From: Nereocystis luetkeana
Lineage: Eukaryota > Sar > Phaeophyceae > Laminariales > Laminariaceae
Direction: 5' to 3'
DNA: 64,000 bases
Assembly: GCA_031213475.1 (NCBI GenBank)
Contig: JARUPZ010000012.1
Location: 10,746,727 to 10,810,726 of the forward strand
The notes beneath the pieces were generated by a model that had not been told where the DNA came from, did not search any database, and worked only from the letters and a program-made list of their open reading frames with translations. The translations under genes and the position numbers were made by a program. Below are positions 9,666 to 22,300 of the stretch, piece by piece (the first letter of the stretch is position 1; each line of letters opens with the position of its first letter).

Positions 9666-11505
9666 TACCGGTTGTTCGAATATGCTTGTTCAGTATTTTG
9701 ACGGTTTCATGACTCTTCGGTATATTGGCTTATTATGAATTTCTTGGTGGTTCCTTCTGTGGGTGTACGTGATACCCACACGACCACTTCCATCTGTATC
9801 TACTCTGCCGGGAGACTAATACTAAAAGCTGACGCATCATCTTTCTTCGCCTGGGACTTATCAACACCGGTACCAGGTACCTGGTATTGTTTTTGAATCC
9901 TCGATCTAAAACCACGTACTAGGTATATTTTTCAATTTGTTCTTGCGCCACTCCCCTACGCGGGCACGTCCCGGAGGGGAATCTTGTACACATAAAAAAG
10001 TTATAAATATAAATGTTACCTCCTAGTATCAATGAAACGCCAATGGTCGATGTATACGAAAAAAAAATTCCCCGACACCCAACTACTTTTTTTTTTTTTT
10101 TTTTTTTTTGTAACTCCTCCGGCGGAAGAATCGATCTCCGGGCGTAACCTTGGAAGGGTTATAGACTACCAGGAGCTGGTATATGTTAGAACGACACCAC
10201 ATGCGTCGCATGATCCGTACCCATTTGCAAGACCCAAACAGGGGATGCTAAAACCAAGCGGGATACAAATATGGAAACAAAAATATGTGTTTACTCGTAG
10301 TTATATTCGTCAAGAAATCCCACCGCGCTGGATGAATTCGATCTTGACCTTGCGAAGGAGTAGGTCGTTTTATCTGTTTGTCGAGCGCCCTGGCAATGAC
10401 AAACACTTGGTGATCAATCATGGTCTGTACCAGGTGGTTTGGGCTTCAGCAATAACACACAAGAACACACAAACAGCAGCAGCTCGGGCTTGCTCGATGC
10501 AAAGCATACGCGCACCAGTCCACAAGGAAACTGCACTACGGGCTGTGGTATACCATCACGTACGTTATCAGTTGCAAAAGATATAATGTCCGCGTACGGT
10601 ATCAGTTGCTAAAGTTATATATACGACGTACGCGGACACCCGAAAACAAATGTCTCGCGTAGACTGGAGTTTCTCTGTAGATGTACAGCAAGCAGCGGCT
10701 GCAATGGGCCCACGGAACCAGCAGCTACCATAGACTGCTCTAGACCACAGCAGCAGCTGCTGTGGGCCCACGGAACTAACGATATTCAAAGTATTTTATC
10801 ATCGTTGCTTGATTCGTGAAAACTTTGCTTGCCGCTTGCACAGTAACAGTAAGACCCGTCCTTGGTACATGTACCACTACTGCTGTGTACGGGTATACTA
10901 TTAATATGAGATACCTGGTACTATTCATATAAGATATGCATAATTTGCCCGTTCGAAGCCTGTGTATTGTCAAAAATACTCTCATCTCCAAAACGTCGGT
11001 GGGCGAATGTCAAACGTCACAAATATCACGCAAGTTTGGCTGGCACTCATCTCATTTTTACTCACATACAGCAATACTGACTACAGCAGTTGATTGTGGC
11101 CATATGTATCATACCAGGTACAAATATGCTGCGGTATACATACCTGTGGTACGCTTTATGTATTAACTTCTGAGCGAGCGTCGGACAAGGGATATATTTC
11201 AGCTCAATTAATTTGTACTGGAAAGATAGGTAATTATCAATTTTCCGTCCTCGGGCACACGAAATGTAACGACGACGTAAATGAAACGCCAGGCGGAACA
11301 GCGTCAAGGGTCAAGGGGCGAATCAGCCCAACGCCGCCGGTTGCATCAAGCGCAAATATCAAATACCTGGTACTTAACTCTATTGGCTACATGTCGGTTG
11401 TTGCTTGTTCCTCCGCATGCGTGCGGATCTTCCGTCGCGTGTGGCGGAGTTTTGGGGGTGTCATCGTCGACGGGATGGTACGGGCAGTGTCCGAGCTACT
11501 AGCTG
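9666..11505. other. Non-coding stretch
   Basis: Contains a poly(T) run at 10087-10110. It has several TACCWGGTA words (two overlapping copies at 9871-9886; others at 10912, 11112 and 11364), a 12-base-stem inverted repeat at 10587-10638, and a repeated TGGGCCCACGGAAC block near 10706 and 10766. No gene or RNA gene was recognised. Confidence 0.5.
10587..10638. repeat. Perfect 12-base inverted repeat
   Basis: TGTCCGCGTACG at 10587-10598 and CGTACGCGGACA at 10627-10638 are perfect reverse complements with 28 bases between. The loop repeats the TATCAGTTGC block found just upstream. Its function is unknown. Confidence 0.7.
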
Positions 11506-11507
11506 TA

Positions 11508-11720
11508 GTGTTGGATATCCGATACCGGGTATCGATATCGGACTGGATTTCGACACGATCCAGAGAAACAAAAATACTACCGGGGACGAATCGATACGAG
11601 TTCGGTATTTGAGGCATACATACATATAAACAATCGTTTAGTATCGCGAATGCCCAGGGATGGAGGGCACAAGACGTTCGATACAATACACGGAAATTTC
11701 GATAAACCGATATCCAACAC
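11508..11720. mobile_element. 213-base TIR element with TA target duplication
   Basis: GTGTTGGATATC at the left end is matched by its perfect complement GATATCCAACAC at the right end. The element is bounded by TA at 11506-11507 and TA at 11721-11722. Length and TA target fit a mariner/Stowaway-like MITE. The same GTGTTGGATATC word reappears alone near 14652. Confidence 0.6.
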
Positions 11721-11722
11721 TA

Positions 11723-14700
11723 GTCTGGGATCCATCAAACAATCCTTCCACACGTAGGACAGGCCATGATCTGGCTGACCTACGGGTTGTGGATCGTACA
11801 GATCATTAGCTTGAGACGTACGTATAGATCATGCATATCCTACAGATCCATCACATGGAAACGTGTGCAAAAAAACACACACATATCGTACCAGATCAGA
11901 GCTATAAATAAAATAATGCGTGTAGCCTGATGTGTCCGACGTGCGAAAGCCTTCCTACAGAAAACGAAACCCGAAATTGGGTGGATAGTTGGACCTCTTG
12001 GTGGGACTAATGGTTTCTAAAGCTCAAGACACACTCGCTCGACTTTTGCACGAAACATGACTAAAAAACATACCTGGTACCTTAATACTGGAAATAGTGT
12101 AGACTACACCCTGCCTCACAAAAGAATGACTACATTACCCTGGCACAACAGAATAAGAAACTCAGCCTGGCACAAAAACAAGACGCGTACCAAAGACAGT
12201 AGGCCAACCAATACCTACAGCAGGAGTAAATTACGGTATACCACCTCCTTCGGGAACACTACGATTGCGTACTCATATAAACACGTGCGAGAAGATAGTA
12301 CGTACGGTAGACCGTATCACACTACTGCGATAATAGGGTGATGAGTGATGAGATAACACACCACCTACAAGTAGGACAAATTTCAAAGCTGTTTCGGTCT
12401 CGACAGCGGGAGAGGGTGCAGACGCCTACTGATGCGTCTTTGGAAATATCCCGACCGTTGTGTGTGCTCGCTCACCTTTTTTAGGAGAAAATTGGCTCAG
12501 AACATCATCCCAGGGGGTCTGTTGCCTGCTACCAGTATATTGTGTGCTATATACCTACCATGGTACTGCTGTATAGTAGGGTCGGCGGCGAAGTGGCGCC
12601 GACTACCAGAACCTGGTATATATACCTGGTACATTTTACAGGGCTAAAAAATATATACTACAGCAGCAGTTGTACCAGGTTGATTCATCAGTATATATAC
12701 CTGGTATACAGAACCTCACAAACCAGTTCCGCCACTATTGCCGTACCAATTGACTATCATTTGCCAGGTATGCAAGGGATCATGACATGTATTTCTATAC
12801 GCAAGTGCCAGCTAGGGAAAGATGGCGCATGGCGCGCTGGTACGAGTGAACGGCTTGCGGGTGCTCCACGAGGACGTGTCCTCTACCGCACACAGTATGG
12901 TTGGATGATGGATGGATGGACGGATGGATGGATGGATGGCGGACGTGTACGAAAATCTCGTGAGTCACGGGAAGTGGGAACAACGCGGCGTGATAACAGT
13001 GGAAAACACGTTGACCACTCTGGCACATGCACCCGCATTTTCGGGGACAAACTACAAACTTGGTTTTAGAGTTGGGTCATTCTTGCGGTTTCAATACGTA
13101 CAGTAGTAAAATAGTTAATACCTGGTACCCTGGTACTTGTTTCCAATACTGTATCAAAGTAATAAATGCCACGAAAAGGTAATAATATCGTCGAAAAAAA
13201 TGTTGCAAGTATGGATCACCAAGTGCAGCACGTGCCCCCATGCTCTCATGCCCATTTGTGGGGCATGAGTACTCCGGAGCATACATACGAGCACTCAATC
13301 AAGGGGTAACATTGTAACATTCGGATGGCACATGTCAAAGGGTGGCACGTGCCAAGCACATGAATCTTTGTACGCGCGAGACACAGGTGACATCAGATGG
13401 ACAAATAAATGAGCCCCGGAGGACACACAAGACAGGAGCGCCTCCGCATGCAAGCATGCATCTGATACCGCCTTCGTATGCACCTCGTACCTTGCATCGG
13501 CTTCACATAATACGCTTCTAGTCTCGAATATGCCGTAATGGCACATCATGCTCTCTGTTTGGTACTCGTAAAATCTAGGTGATCATGAATATTGAATGTT
13601 CCATAAACTGGATGTGCCGATGTCGTTGGGCTTGCTTGGGTATGTATGATAGAAATGACGGTTTAACGTGAAGAAAAACGCACACACACACATGATCACG
13701 TTCTGGTCGATCGAAACATCGATCGCAACACCTTCACGTATCGTTTTATCACAATGACCATCGCACCACTACTATGAATTACTGTCACCAGGTATTGACC
13801 GTTAACCCATGTACAGCAGCAGAGTGACCAAACACACGACGACTGTGATATTATCGAGCGACTCGAAAGGGCTTGAAACAGTACGACCAGATTGGCATCT
13901 TGTCACGCGCGTGTGATACAGCCGTTGCACCTTGGACACACACCCTCCCGCGGCAGCCCTTCGACGTGTTTCTGCAGGCTCAACTGTAAAGCCGATGCTC
14001 GCAGTGAGAGCCGATGATGTCGCGGAGAAGTCGCCGAGGAGAGGTCGCGAAGCGAGGGTCCCTTGTAGCCGTCCTTACGGCCGACGCAAGCCGAGCAGAG
14101 TTCTTTCTCGTATTTAGCAAGGAATTGACAGACCCAAGAGGGTCAAGGCTATTGGCGTAACACCGCAGGGGGTCGCAAGGATCTTACCCGATCGGATCGA
14201 TTCTGGAGGTATTATACCCGTAGTCAGCTTGAGGGGAGAGGTCAACACGGTCCATGCGGCGGACCTCTAACAACCCGATATCTAGCCCGGTGGGATATTT
14301 CATGCATGACTTTGAGAGGTATGACATCCTTCATTGCATGCGTGTTCCGAGGTCTACGACCGATACGTCTTACCCTGTCCGTGGCATTGCCCCCCTCTTT
14401 ATTCGCCTCAAGTTCATATTAACTAAGGATGGTTTTGTGGCGTCATCTGAAGGATGACTAGTCAAGGAACAGGGTGACGGTCTATCTTACCCTGTCCATG
14501 ACACAACGGGGGAAATAGTTAATACTGCAACTTTTGCCATGTACGTCAGCACTACCAACTGTGTATACCGTTGTCCCACTGCTGTGACCACAAACATTTC
14601 ATATATTTATTATAGGTTCTAAGACGAGTATCCACCACGGACACTCGGTGTGTTGGATATCGATGGGTAGAAAGAACGAGCGGAGTAGTCTGAAGCACAC

Positions 14701-15431
14701 ACGCCGACAGAAACGTTGATACACCAATACGTCAACACCTGGTATATACGAGTATACATGTCGGGATTCCCTTTCGCGGCTCCCCTTGGCAGTAACCGAT
14801 GCAATGCCATAGACGGTAACTGCACTGCAATGTGTACCTCCCCATCCATCCACTGCTACCCGACCACATCGGTTGCAAAACATTTTATTTTATTTTCATC
14901 CTCGGGCGGATTGGTGAAAATAAAAAAAGACGATCAAGTTCGTTCGGCACTACAGCAGTGACAGCAGTACACTGTGTACAGCAGTATGGGCAAGGTATGT
15001 ACGTGTACAGTATGGGGGCCGCCCGTCCGCCCGCCAGCCAGCAAGAAACTCCAATCGTTTGCGCTCACGATCAAAATACCGGAACCTTATTGCAACACCA
15101 ACCTTGGACACCAAAGCGAAGGGGCTCGCGCTATTCAAATAGTTACGTACGATAATTCACATTGGCTAGTCTGCTGTTGTAACTACTACCGGTACAGGGT
15201 GTACCAGGTATACCTTGTACGCACATATCGCGTAACACGCAAAACGTAACCCCCCGTCAGCCGAAGTTTGAAGCTGATTTGCGCGACGATGGTGAGAGTG
15301 CAGACATCGAGCGGTGCGTCTTTGGGGAAGTCCCCACGAGACGTTTCCAAAGTCACCGTTTGGGTCCCTTGTGCACCCATCTGTTGTTTGGTGGAAAGTC
15401 GGCTCGGAAATTCGTCCTGGGGGAGGCGCTA
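11723..15431. other. Long non-coding stretch
   Basis: No exon with convincing boundaries was found in about 3.7 kb. It holds TACCWGGTA words at 12071, 12623, 12698, 13119 and 15202, and several ACTGCTGTA/TACAGCAGT words. A GGAT tetranucleotide run at 12903-12940 and short purine tracts are also present. Open frames here are short and low in complexity. Confidence 0.5.
12903..12940 (+). repeat. (GGAT)n microsatellite
   Basis: About nine GGAT units with two substitutions, followed by non-repetitive sequence. Confidence 0.85.
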
Positions 15432-15544
15432 TTACGGGGGACCATAGTTAATAGGACCAAGATATTGTTAGTAGAAATGGTTAATTACATACCAGGTAGG
15501 TTTTTATGTATACCACAGGTCCTATAAACTATGGTCCCCCGTAA
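15432..15544. mobile_element. 113-base MITE (family I), best-preserved copy, TA target
   Basis: TTACGGGGGACCATAGTT at the left end is matched by AACTATGGTCCCCCGTAA at the right end. TA flanks lie at 15430-15431 and 15545-15546. The TA duplication points to a Tc1/mariner-type transposase acting in trans. The centre contains TACCAGGTA at 15490-15498, as in the copies at 2.4 and 3.1 kb. Confidence 0.8.
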
Positions 15545-15714
15545 TAGACGGTAAGTAACCTATTGATGGTGCCGTTGCCCCTGCTGGAAGAAGGTCGGGG
15601 ACTCGAACGCCCCGGTGAAAACATCTTCGGTCGCAGAATGCGCGAGAGCGTGAGTCCGCAAACTTCGATGAAAATCTAGCTGCAAGAATGCTGAGACATG
15701 CGGTACGAGTTACT

Positions 15715-15933
15715 ACAGCAGTAATTGGTGGTAATGAGGCGCGACCTCGGTAATACCTGCGGTAGTCATATCTGCGATGCATCACGCTGGCGAATATGGA
15801 TTACTATGTATTGTGCTGAACCAACACGAACGAACATCTACGTGCGCGGTTGTATGTATCCGTGACGTTTGGGTTCATTATTTTGAGGGGGGGAAAATCG
15901 TTAGCACCAGCAGCAGCAGACGTGGCGGCGGTA

Positions 15934-15966
<33 letters not shown>

Positions 15967-16200
15967 ATAGGGCACACGAAGCCAGGGTCAGCGTCGCTGT
16001 ACGCTCGGCTTGTCGGTCTAACTCTTGGCCCTGTGTACACGTACTCGATTTTGTTGTGTGTTTCCTGGTTCCCCACCTCGAAATTCGGTAAAATTGGAAG
16101 ACGAACGATTTGCACCTGACATGTTGTGTCCGACCGAGAGAGCTTCTCGTAGCAGGTGCCACCACTATTAATACTATAAATATTACTGTTCGATATCTAC
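15715..16200 (+). repeat. Family K dispersed repeat with an internal CAG tract
   Basis: A block starting AATTGGTGGTAATGAGGCGC and ending in the TTCCTGGTTCCCC..CTCGAAATTCGG region. It recurs at 56284-56595 without the CAG tract, and partly at 16205-16370, 16840-17000 and (minus) 57310-57480. The imperfect CAG run is at about 15905-15965. Open frames across it are products of the CAG run, not genes. Confidence 0.7.
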
Positions 16201-16204
16201 AGCA

Positions 16205-16370
16205 GTGCTTTTTGAGCAGCAAAACAGCAGCAGCAGTAGCAGTAGCAGTAAGGCACACAAGGCAAGGATCAGCGTCGCTGTACGTTCGGCTTGTCGGTCT
16301 AACCCTTGAACCCTTTGTATATGTACTCGATTTTGTTGTGTGTTTCCGCCGAGTTCACAACTGTGTAGAA
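16205..16370 (+). repeat. Family K partial tandem copy
   Basis: It repeats the GTCAGCGTCGCTGTACG..CGGCTTGTCGGTCTAAC..TACTCGATTTTGTTGTGTGTTTCC order of the preceding copy after a second CAG/CAGTAG run, then diverges. Confidence 0.65.
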
Positions 16371-16839
16371 CGAGATAAATTTCCAGGAATACTCCTTTGC
16401 TCTGTATATGCTTGTACGTTCACGTACTGCGACAAAAAATAACACCTGGTATGAAATAAGGTGGAGGGGGTGAGGGGGCTGGAGGTTAATATAGCTCCGC
16501 GGTCTATGGTGCTCAGCACTGATTTTGATGCTGGGTTCAACTCCCGGGCTGCGCCGATTTTTTGCTTTTGCACTCAACGATTCTGGACCGTTCGACGATT
16601 TTTGACTGTTTACGATTCGAGCTTCGCGCGTACGGCCTCCGGCGGCTCCTGCGGAGGGCTAACCATATTTCTGCAAATTGTGGGTGGCAGCAGGGTGACA
16701 AACGGGATCAGGTCCGGGTGGGGTCAGGTCCGGGTGGGATGAGGAGAGTCAAGCAGGGGCCTGTTTTATTTTCCCGCTTATTCTGGAGAAAATTCCCATA
16801 ACAGTATTCTATCTACCAGGTACTAAACATTCAGAACTC
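16371..16839. other. Spacer, no gene seen
   Basis: Contains a GGTCAGGTCCGGGTGGG short tandem near 16710-16740 and nothing else I recognise. Confidence 0.4.
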
Positions 16840-17455
16840 TACTGTTTCCTGGTTCCCAACTCGAATTTGGCATAATTTGGAGACAAAAAATCTACAACAA
16901 CCTCACATGCGTCCAACAAAGCTTCTCGTAATAGGTGCCACCACTACTACTGCTGTACGGCATCTACAATAGCAGAGCTTTTCCTGCTCCTCCATCTCTT
17001 CATCAGTAGGAGGGTGGGCCTGACAATACCACTTGCAGCATCTTAGGGACACGACCCGAACGTTGCTGTGGTCAGGCACATTCTGCCTACGAGTACGCGT
17101 AGAGTTGGGTTTCGTGAGGTGGGACTAAAAAAACACAAACCGTTATGATACTTTACGATTCTGTTTTTTAAACCATGACCCAGCCATGTGCCTACACACG
17201 TTGCCGCAGCTAGCTCGACCAACTCTGAACGACTCACAGCCGCACCCGCACGAGAAGGTTTCGTTAGTATGTGTGCGTGCACTACTGGCATTCGCGCCGT
17301 GTGCGTCGACAAACGTGGTCGAAAAAAAATGAATCACATACACGATGACACACACTCTTCCAGAGAAACTAAAAACAAGGCACCCTACTCTCGTACTATT
17401 CGTTATGAAGAACCTTTTTTTGCTTGGAAAACCAATAATAAAAGGCTCGCGCATC
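16840..17455 (+). repeat. Family K end joined to family G (ancestral form)
   Basis: Collinear with 56490-58210. It has the CTGGTTCCCAACTCG block, GCTTCTCGTAATAGGTGCC, AACGTTGCTGTGG, and then ACACGTTGCCGC..CTAGCTCGAC. The 24-base minisatellite at 57.6 kb is absent here; only one GTCAGGCACATTCTGCC-like block stands in its place. No coding function. Confidence 0.6.
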
Positions 17456-18466
17456 TCATCATAAAACCAACAAGGGCGTGTACCGGGGGTGGGGGGGGCA
17501 CCTGTGATCCATGGCTCGTTCTGAAGGTCGCTGAGTCATGGCTCTTTCTGAAGGTCGGTGAGTAGCAACAAAATCTCGTGCGAGCTGAGTTGGACTGTAA
17601 ACAAAAATGGCGTAAACCTTCTTACCAACGGTGTGAAACATATTCGACTCTCCCAAGTGGTTGGCCCCAAAACGCGCATGTGAGCAACGTAAATACCGAT
17701 ACGTAGTTCCAAAGGTATCACGTGTATAACGTTGCAACCCTTTCACACCTGCTGCATCCCATGTTTTGGGGACAATCTGTTAATCCTCTTGGGACTTGAG
17801 AGGGGAAAATTGACGATATAAAGTGAGGATAGCAGCGCGAATGGGGGATGGTACAAATCAATGTACGCGTTACAACGCAAGGAGTCGTAGGGCACGGGAG
17901 CAGTATGACCCTACCCGTACGTACTACTGGGCGCTGACGCTGCTTTTTATATACAGCAGTATTAGAGGTTCATATCATACCTGTTGCGTAACACCAAAGT
18001 TATCATTGTCTTGGTCAGTATTGTCTCGGGTTCCCTAACGTGGAACTAGAGTTGGGATCATTCTTGTACTCCCAGTCACGTTTTGATGGGAAACCGCGTG
18101 ACATTACAGTTTAAACATTTTTGCTGCAGAAGCGTGGAGGCGTTTCTCTCAGGACGAATGAGGGTCTACAAAACAATATTATATTTGAACAAAATGCAAA
18201 ATACCTAAAGAACGTACCAGGTACGAGGTATGTACAATACTGCAGCCGAACGACAATCACAACTCTTCGGCCAAAGGTTTCTTGCATTTTGCACTTTGCA
18301 TATTTTCAAATTGCAGCAGGTGGAGAGGTCGCACCGCCTTGTCCTCTCGAAAATGGGCCTCGTCGCCCCACCTCACTTTTTTTTCATCAGAGGTCACCCT
18401 GGTTTCTCAATGGTCCTTGTTAATACCAGGTACCTGCCAATTATTACCACGTTTTTAGGTGGGTGG
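17456..18466. other. Non-coding stretch
   Basis: Roughly 1 kb without a recognisable gene. It carries TACCAGGTA at 18215 and 18424, two copies of GTTCTGAAGGTCGCTGAGTCATGGCTC-like sequence near 17510-17570, and a decayed family J end near 17740. Confidence 0.4.
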
Positions 18467-18473
18467 TTGTATA

Positions 18474-19602
18474 GAACTACATACTTAGATCACAACCCCT
18501 GAGCGTGCTCGGTTGGTGCATCCCTGGCCTCTCAGAGCTCCCACTTCCAAACCGCCTCCTTTCATTACTTGCCGGACCTTTCCAGCAGTCTTTGTTTTCT
18601 CGGTCCTTCCTTCCTTTTTTCTTCTTTCGTTTTGTGTGCATGCGTGTTCTCCGAGCACGGCATCGCGGGAGGACCCGGCACCGTCGCGGGTGCCAGCGAG
18701 TGCTGGCGGGTAGAGGGGGGGTTGCAAGGAGCGCGGCCGCCGCTTTCGTGCCTAGGCGTCGCGTGTGCCTCGAGACACGAGGGATGCATGAACGGGCTTT
18801 GTCTGGCTTCGATTTATGATTGTAGATAAGAGTATGTACGAGTTTATAAAGGTCGTTCGGGAGGGCAAGATAATATTCAAGCGGTTCTTATTTTTGCGAC
18901 CACGCTGAAGTTGAACGAAGGAGGTGTGCAGTTTGAACACCAACGTTATCGAGCTGGCGAACGACGGCCACGGTGAGCACCGGGCTTCACGCGGGGCGGG
19001 CGACGGGGCTGATTGTGGCAGAGAGTGATAAACGCTTTACCCGGACCGAATCGGTAGCGAGGTGGTCGCGAGAGGGGCGGGCGGCGTACGAGGCTGAGAA
19101 AGAAGCTCTTCTGTGCGATTTTTTCTTTCTTCTTTTCGACCGGGTGTAAGGTGTTCCAATCAGGCAGAAAAATATTACACGAGAGGGACGGGGATTTTTT
19201 TCCCTTTCCGAGTTTTCGGTTTCATTTTCATTGTTTTTGCTACTGTGCCCTGCTGTGCTTTCGCTTTCTTCGTACATACAGTACAGACATACCAGGTAGA
19301 GCGTATCGAAAGCAGAAAATAAGTACAGACAGCAGTAGTACCCTACCTGGGGTGTATGTACGTACGTACGACATCCGCGACGCGAAGCGTATATGTGGCA
19401 TCCAAGCTGACGTCGGAGCTGTTTTTTCCTGAAGCATGGCGGCGGGACTCTTGGCATTATCAAGTCGCCGGTTTGCAGTTACGATCCTTGAAAACACTAA
19501 ACTCAATCGTTGACCTCTGTTCGCTTCGCATAATTTGATGTACTTTTTTCCTTCCTGAGCGAGCGTAGCGGGCGGCGTAGGCCGCCCGCGGAGCGAAGCG
19601 CC
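18474..19602 (+). repeat. RepA, single full-length copy flanked by TTGTATA
   Basis: Same block order as unit 1 with few differences. The terminal hairpin is at 19568-19589 (9-base stem, loop GTAG). TTGTATA occurs at 18467-18473 and again at 19603-19609. This could be a 7-base target duplication, or the junction sequence left when a unit recombined out of a tandem array; the same TTGTATA joins the tandem units at 1.19 kb. Confidence 0.85.
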
Positions 19603-19606
19603 TTGT

Positions 19607-20214
19607 ATATAATATGATGCTGGCACGAGAGGTACGCGGATATACCGCCTTTAGAGTCTACTCGAATATGAAATCATTAATGCTGTATGTATGATAGCGG
19701 TATTCTTTTGGAGCCAAGACGTCGCATCGTGCCATATGATACGATAAAGGAGAAAGGTACCAGGTATACGAGTACGAGTACAGTATACAGCATACAACAG
19801 TGCCTGGCACACGGGTACACCCGCACAAGATTTGTCGTCTAGGGAGTACCTGTGGTGCATATTTCATGTACGCAATACATCAGGGAAGGTTGCCATCGAG
19901 AGGTGCCAGTTGGGGTCGAGACATCGAGGTGCCGAACGAGTCCGTCGGTACGCGATAGGGGGTGCTCTACGAGGACGATAAGATGATCAGATGATAATCC
20001 TGAATGGTCTACAGGGGCTGTGACAAGCCAGAGTGGTAGGGCTGTGAGTTGGCTGACCATAAGCTGCCCACTAGCCACCACAGTAGTTGGCTAGGCAGTA
20101 CAGCAGTACCTGGATTTTTTTTTTTTGTAGTCATCACTTTTACTTTCCACAGGAGTTTTTACCCTCAGCGATCTTCTGGACAAGCCGTGATCACACGTGT
20201 CATCCCTTCTCCCT
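19607..20214. other. Spacer
   Basis: No gene seen. Contains TACCAGGTA at 19758 and a short poly(T) run at 20117-20126. Confidence 0.4.
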
Positions 20215-20589
20215 CCCGCTACGTGCCTTCATTTTTTATCGCGAACAGGGTTCAGCATTCCCACTATTTTTATTTTATTTTAGTTTTGCTCATCCCATTT
20301 ATTATCTTCGCACATCTTCTTCTCTCTATCTTTCCAACTCGTAACTCAGATCCGGGGTCACATAGCAGGCTCTTCCCGCTCCCTTCCCGCTACGGTACGT
20401 GCCTTCATTTTTATCGCGAGAAGATTTCGGCCTTTTCTCCCCTCGTCGACTCGCATCGAATTGTGCCTACCCACGCTGCAAGGCGCTCTCAACAATTGAA
20501 TCCTTTTTATTTTTATTTTTGCAAATAAAGTCAAAGGTCCGACCCACCTGGGGCTCGAACCCAGGACTCAAACAAGTAGAATTCGAGGT
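20215..20589 (-). mobile_element. tRNA-derived SINE (family D), interrupted copy, body and B box
   Basis: On the minus strand this matches the plus-strand SINE at 26035-26380. The B box GGTTCGAGCCC is the complement of 20551-20561, followed by the CTTTGACTTTATTTGCAAAAATAAAA block and the TCTCGCGATAAAAATGAAGGCACG body. The tRNA-like head is cut at 20592 by MITE B and resumes at 22263. Confidence 0.8.
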
Positions 20590-20592
20590 TAA

Positions 20593-22262
20593 GGGCCGGT
20601 CTTATCGAGGGCAAAATAAACGAAAAAAAAAAACGAAATGAAAAAACGAAAAACAGAACTAAAGAGTACGTGAGTTTTATTGGTCAAATTGTAAAAATTA
20701 GAAGTAGAGATCCCGATACCTCCGTTTTCACATTTCGTTTTTTTTAAGTCCCAGAGGACTTAAAAAAAAACGAAATGGGTGCCAAATAAACGAAATATGG
20801 GATACCCAGGGTCGAAGAGGAACATAGGAGGAGCTCGACGCGTTGGGATGAACTTCCGATAAAGTTTCTACGACCGGTTGGCAAGCGCACGATGGCCGAG
20901 GCAGTGCATGTGCCTGCCACGCGGTTTGTCTGCTGGCGGCGCGAGCACATATGGGTAGGGAATCACCATGGGGTGCCCTCGTAAGAAACCGGGGGATCAG
21001 GAAGTGGCTGTGGCGGTATATTTTTGGACATGAGTCCCACTCAACATTCAAACGTCTGCCATCGAACTGCGATGGCCGATACACAAGTTCTAGAGCACTC
21101 CGTAGGGAGCGGGTTGGACCACGAGAACCGCCTGCTGTGGAGGGTGCCTTACGTGTGCGAGTTAAGTCTATCCACCGTCACTGTCGAGCTCTATCGCCGG
21201 GAACCACGTGCTGTGGAGGTTGAGGCATTCCGAAAAATTGCACCGCGTAAAAATTCGACTCGGCTTCTTATTTTTGTTTCGTTTTTTTTTTCGTTTTTTT
21301 TGCCCTCGTTAGGCTGGGCCTTATGCAATTTCTTTTGAGTGATTGAAAAAGGCAGGAAGTCGGATTTCCCACCGGCAAAAAGCCACGCCAGATCGGTGCG
21401 CCATGTGTCGTCTTATCGTGATTTTGGTTTTATTTCATGGGAGAACTAAAAAAACAGAACACGACCGACATTTTGAACTCCACGTGGACCACGACACGAA
21501 CGAGAGTCGCTCACGCCGGGTTGGGCGATCAACCTTCACCACCAGCTCCTCGAAGGAAGCAGCGGAAGGTGGAACCCCCTGGCGAGCTGCGTAAGGGGTT
21601 CGCTAGTCGCTGGACCAGCAAGGAGCTCTCGCCTTCGCGGAGCATGAGCTGCTTGAGGCGGTCGTAGTCAGAATAATATCGTTTGATTGTTTTGATACTG
21701 CTGCTGTAGTCTCGTCCTATTCGTTTCCAAAGTTGTTTTGCCTAGAGCAGCTGCAGTTGGGCAGCCACAAGGGACACGATGGTGGCCAAGGTACTGATGC
21801 CCTCCCTCTCCGTGGTGGCCAATGCACAAGTGTTGGAGCCCAGCTGTGTACAAGCGTAACCAAGCATGTAGCGTCGTGACCCGTCATGAACCCAGTCTAT
21901 AACCTAGACAAAATTGTATAATGCCACCGAGGTCTAGTGCAAAGCCAAATTTTATCACTTTCAGAGTTCATCAGAAAAGGCTGCCAAAAAAAATCGTTTC
22001 ATGGGATTTCAGGAGTGATAAAATCTCGGAGGAACATTTTTTCCACCAAACAGGCCCCATAAGACGTGATTTTGATAAAATCTGATCAGATATGGGACCA
22101 GATACCCCCAAGCCTTCGTAAACAGTCATATAATCACCTCAAAAAAAAATGCATAAGATCCGGCCTTAGGACTCAACCTGCTGTTTTTCGCGAAAAACGA
22201 AAGTCTGTTCGTTTTATTTCGTTTTTTTTTCCCGTTTATTTTGCCCTCGATAAGACCGGCCC
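20593..22262. mobile_element. PIF/Harbinger-like MITE (family B) carrying a nested element
   Basis: GGGCCGGTCTTATCGAGGGC at the left end is matched by GCCCTCGATAAGACCGGCCC at the right end. TAA target duplications lie at 20590-20592 and 22263-22265. Removing the nested element at 21312-22165 with one TTA leaves ~813 bases, equal to the 812-base copy at 55441-56252. The GGGCC terminus and the TWA target match what is known for PIF/Harbinger elements. No transposase is encoded; the internal frames are shadows. Internal A/T tracts alternate with an ~450-base GC-balanced core shared by all three copies. Confidence 0.85.
21312..22165. mobile_element. Harbinger-like MITE (family C) nested in MITE B
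   Basis: The ends GGCTGGGCCTTATGCA and GGCCGGATCTTATGCA (inverted) agree at 13 of 16 positions. Host sequence TTA flanks both sides, at 21309-21311 and 22166-22168, and the surrounding bases join back into the uninterrupted MITE B sequence known from 55.4 kb. Length 854 bases. A partial second copy (~660 bases) lies in the opposite orientation at 56602-57263. It has no transposase domain. Confidence 0.8.
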
Positions 22263-22300
22263 TAACTATTAATACTTGAACCACCGGGGCGACCGGTCGT
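22263..22300 (-). mobile_element. SINE D head, continuation beyond MITE B
   Basis: After the MITE the sequence resumes as CTTGAACCACCGGGGCGA, the complement of the tRNA-like head (A-box region) of the plus copy near 26041-26066. This shows that one SINE was split by the MITE. Confidence 0.75.
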
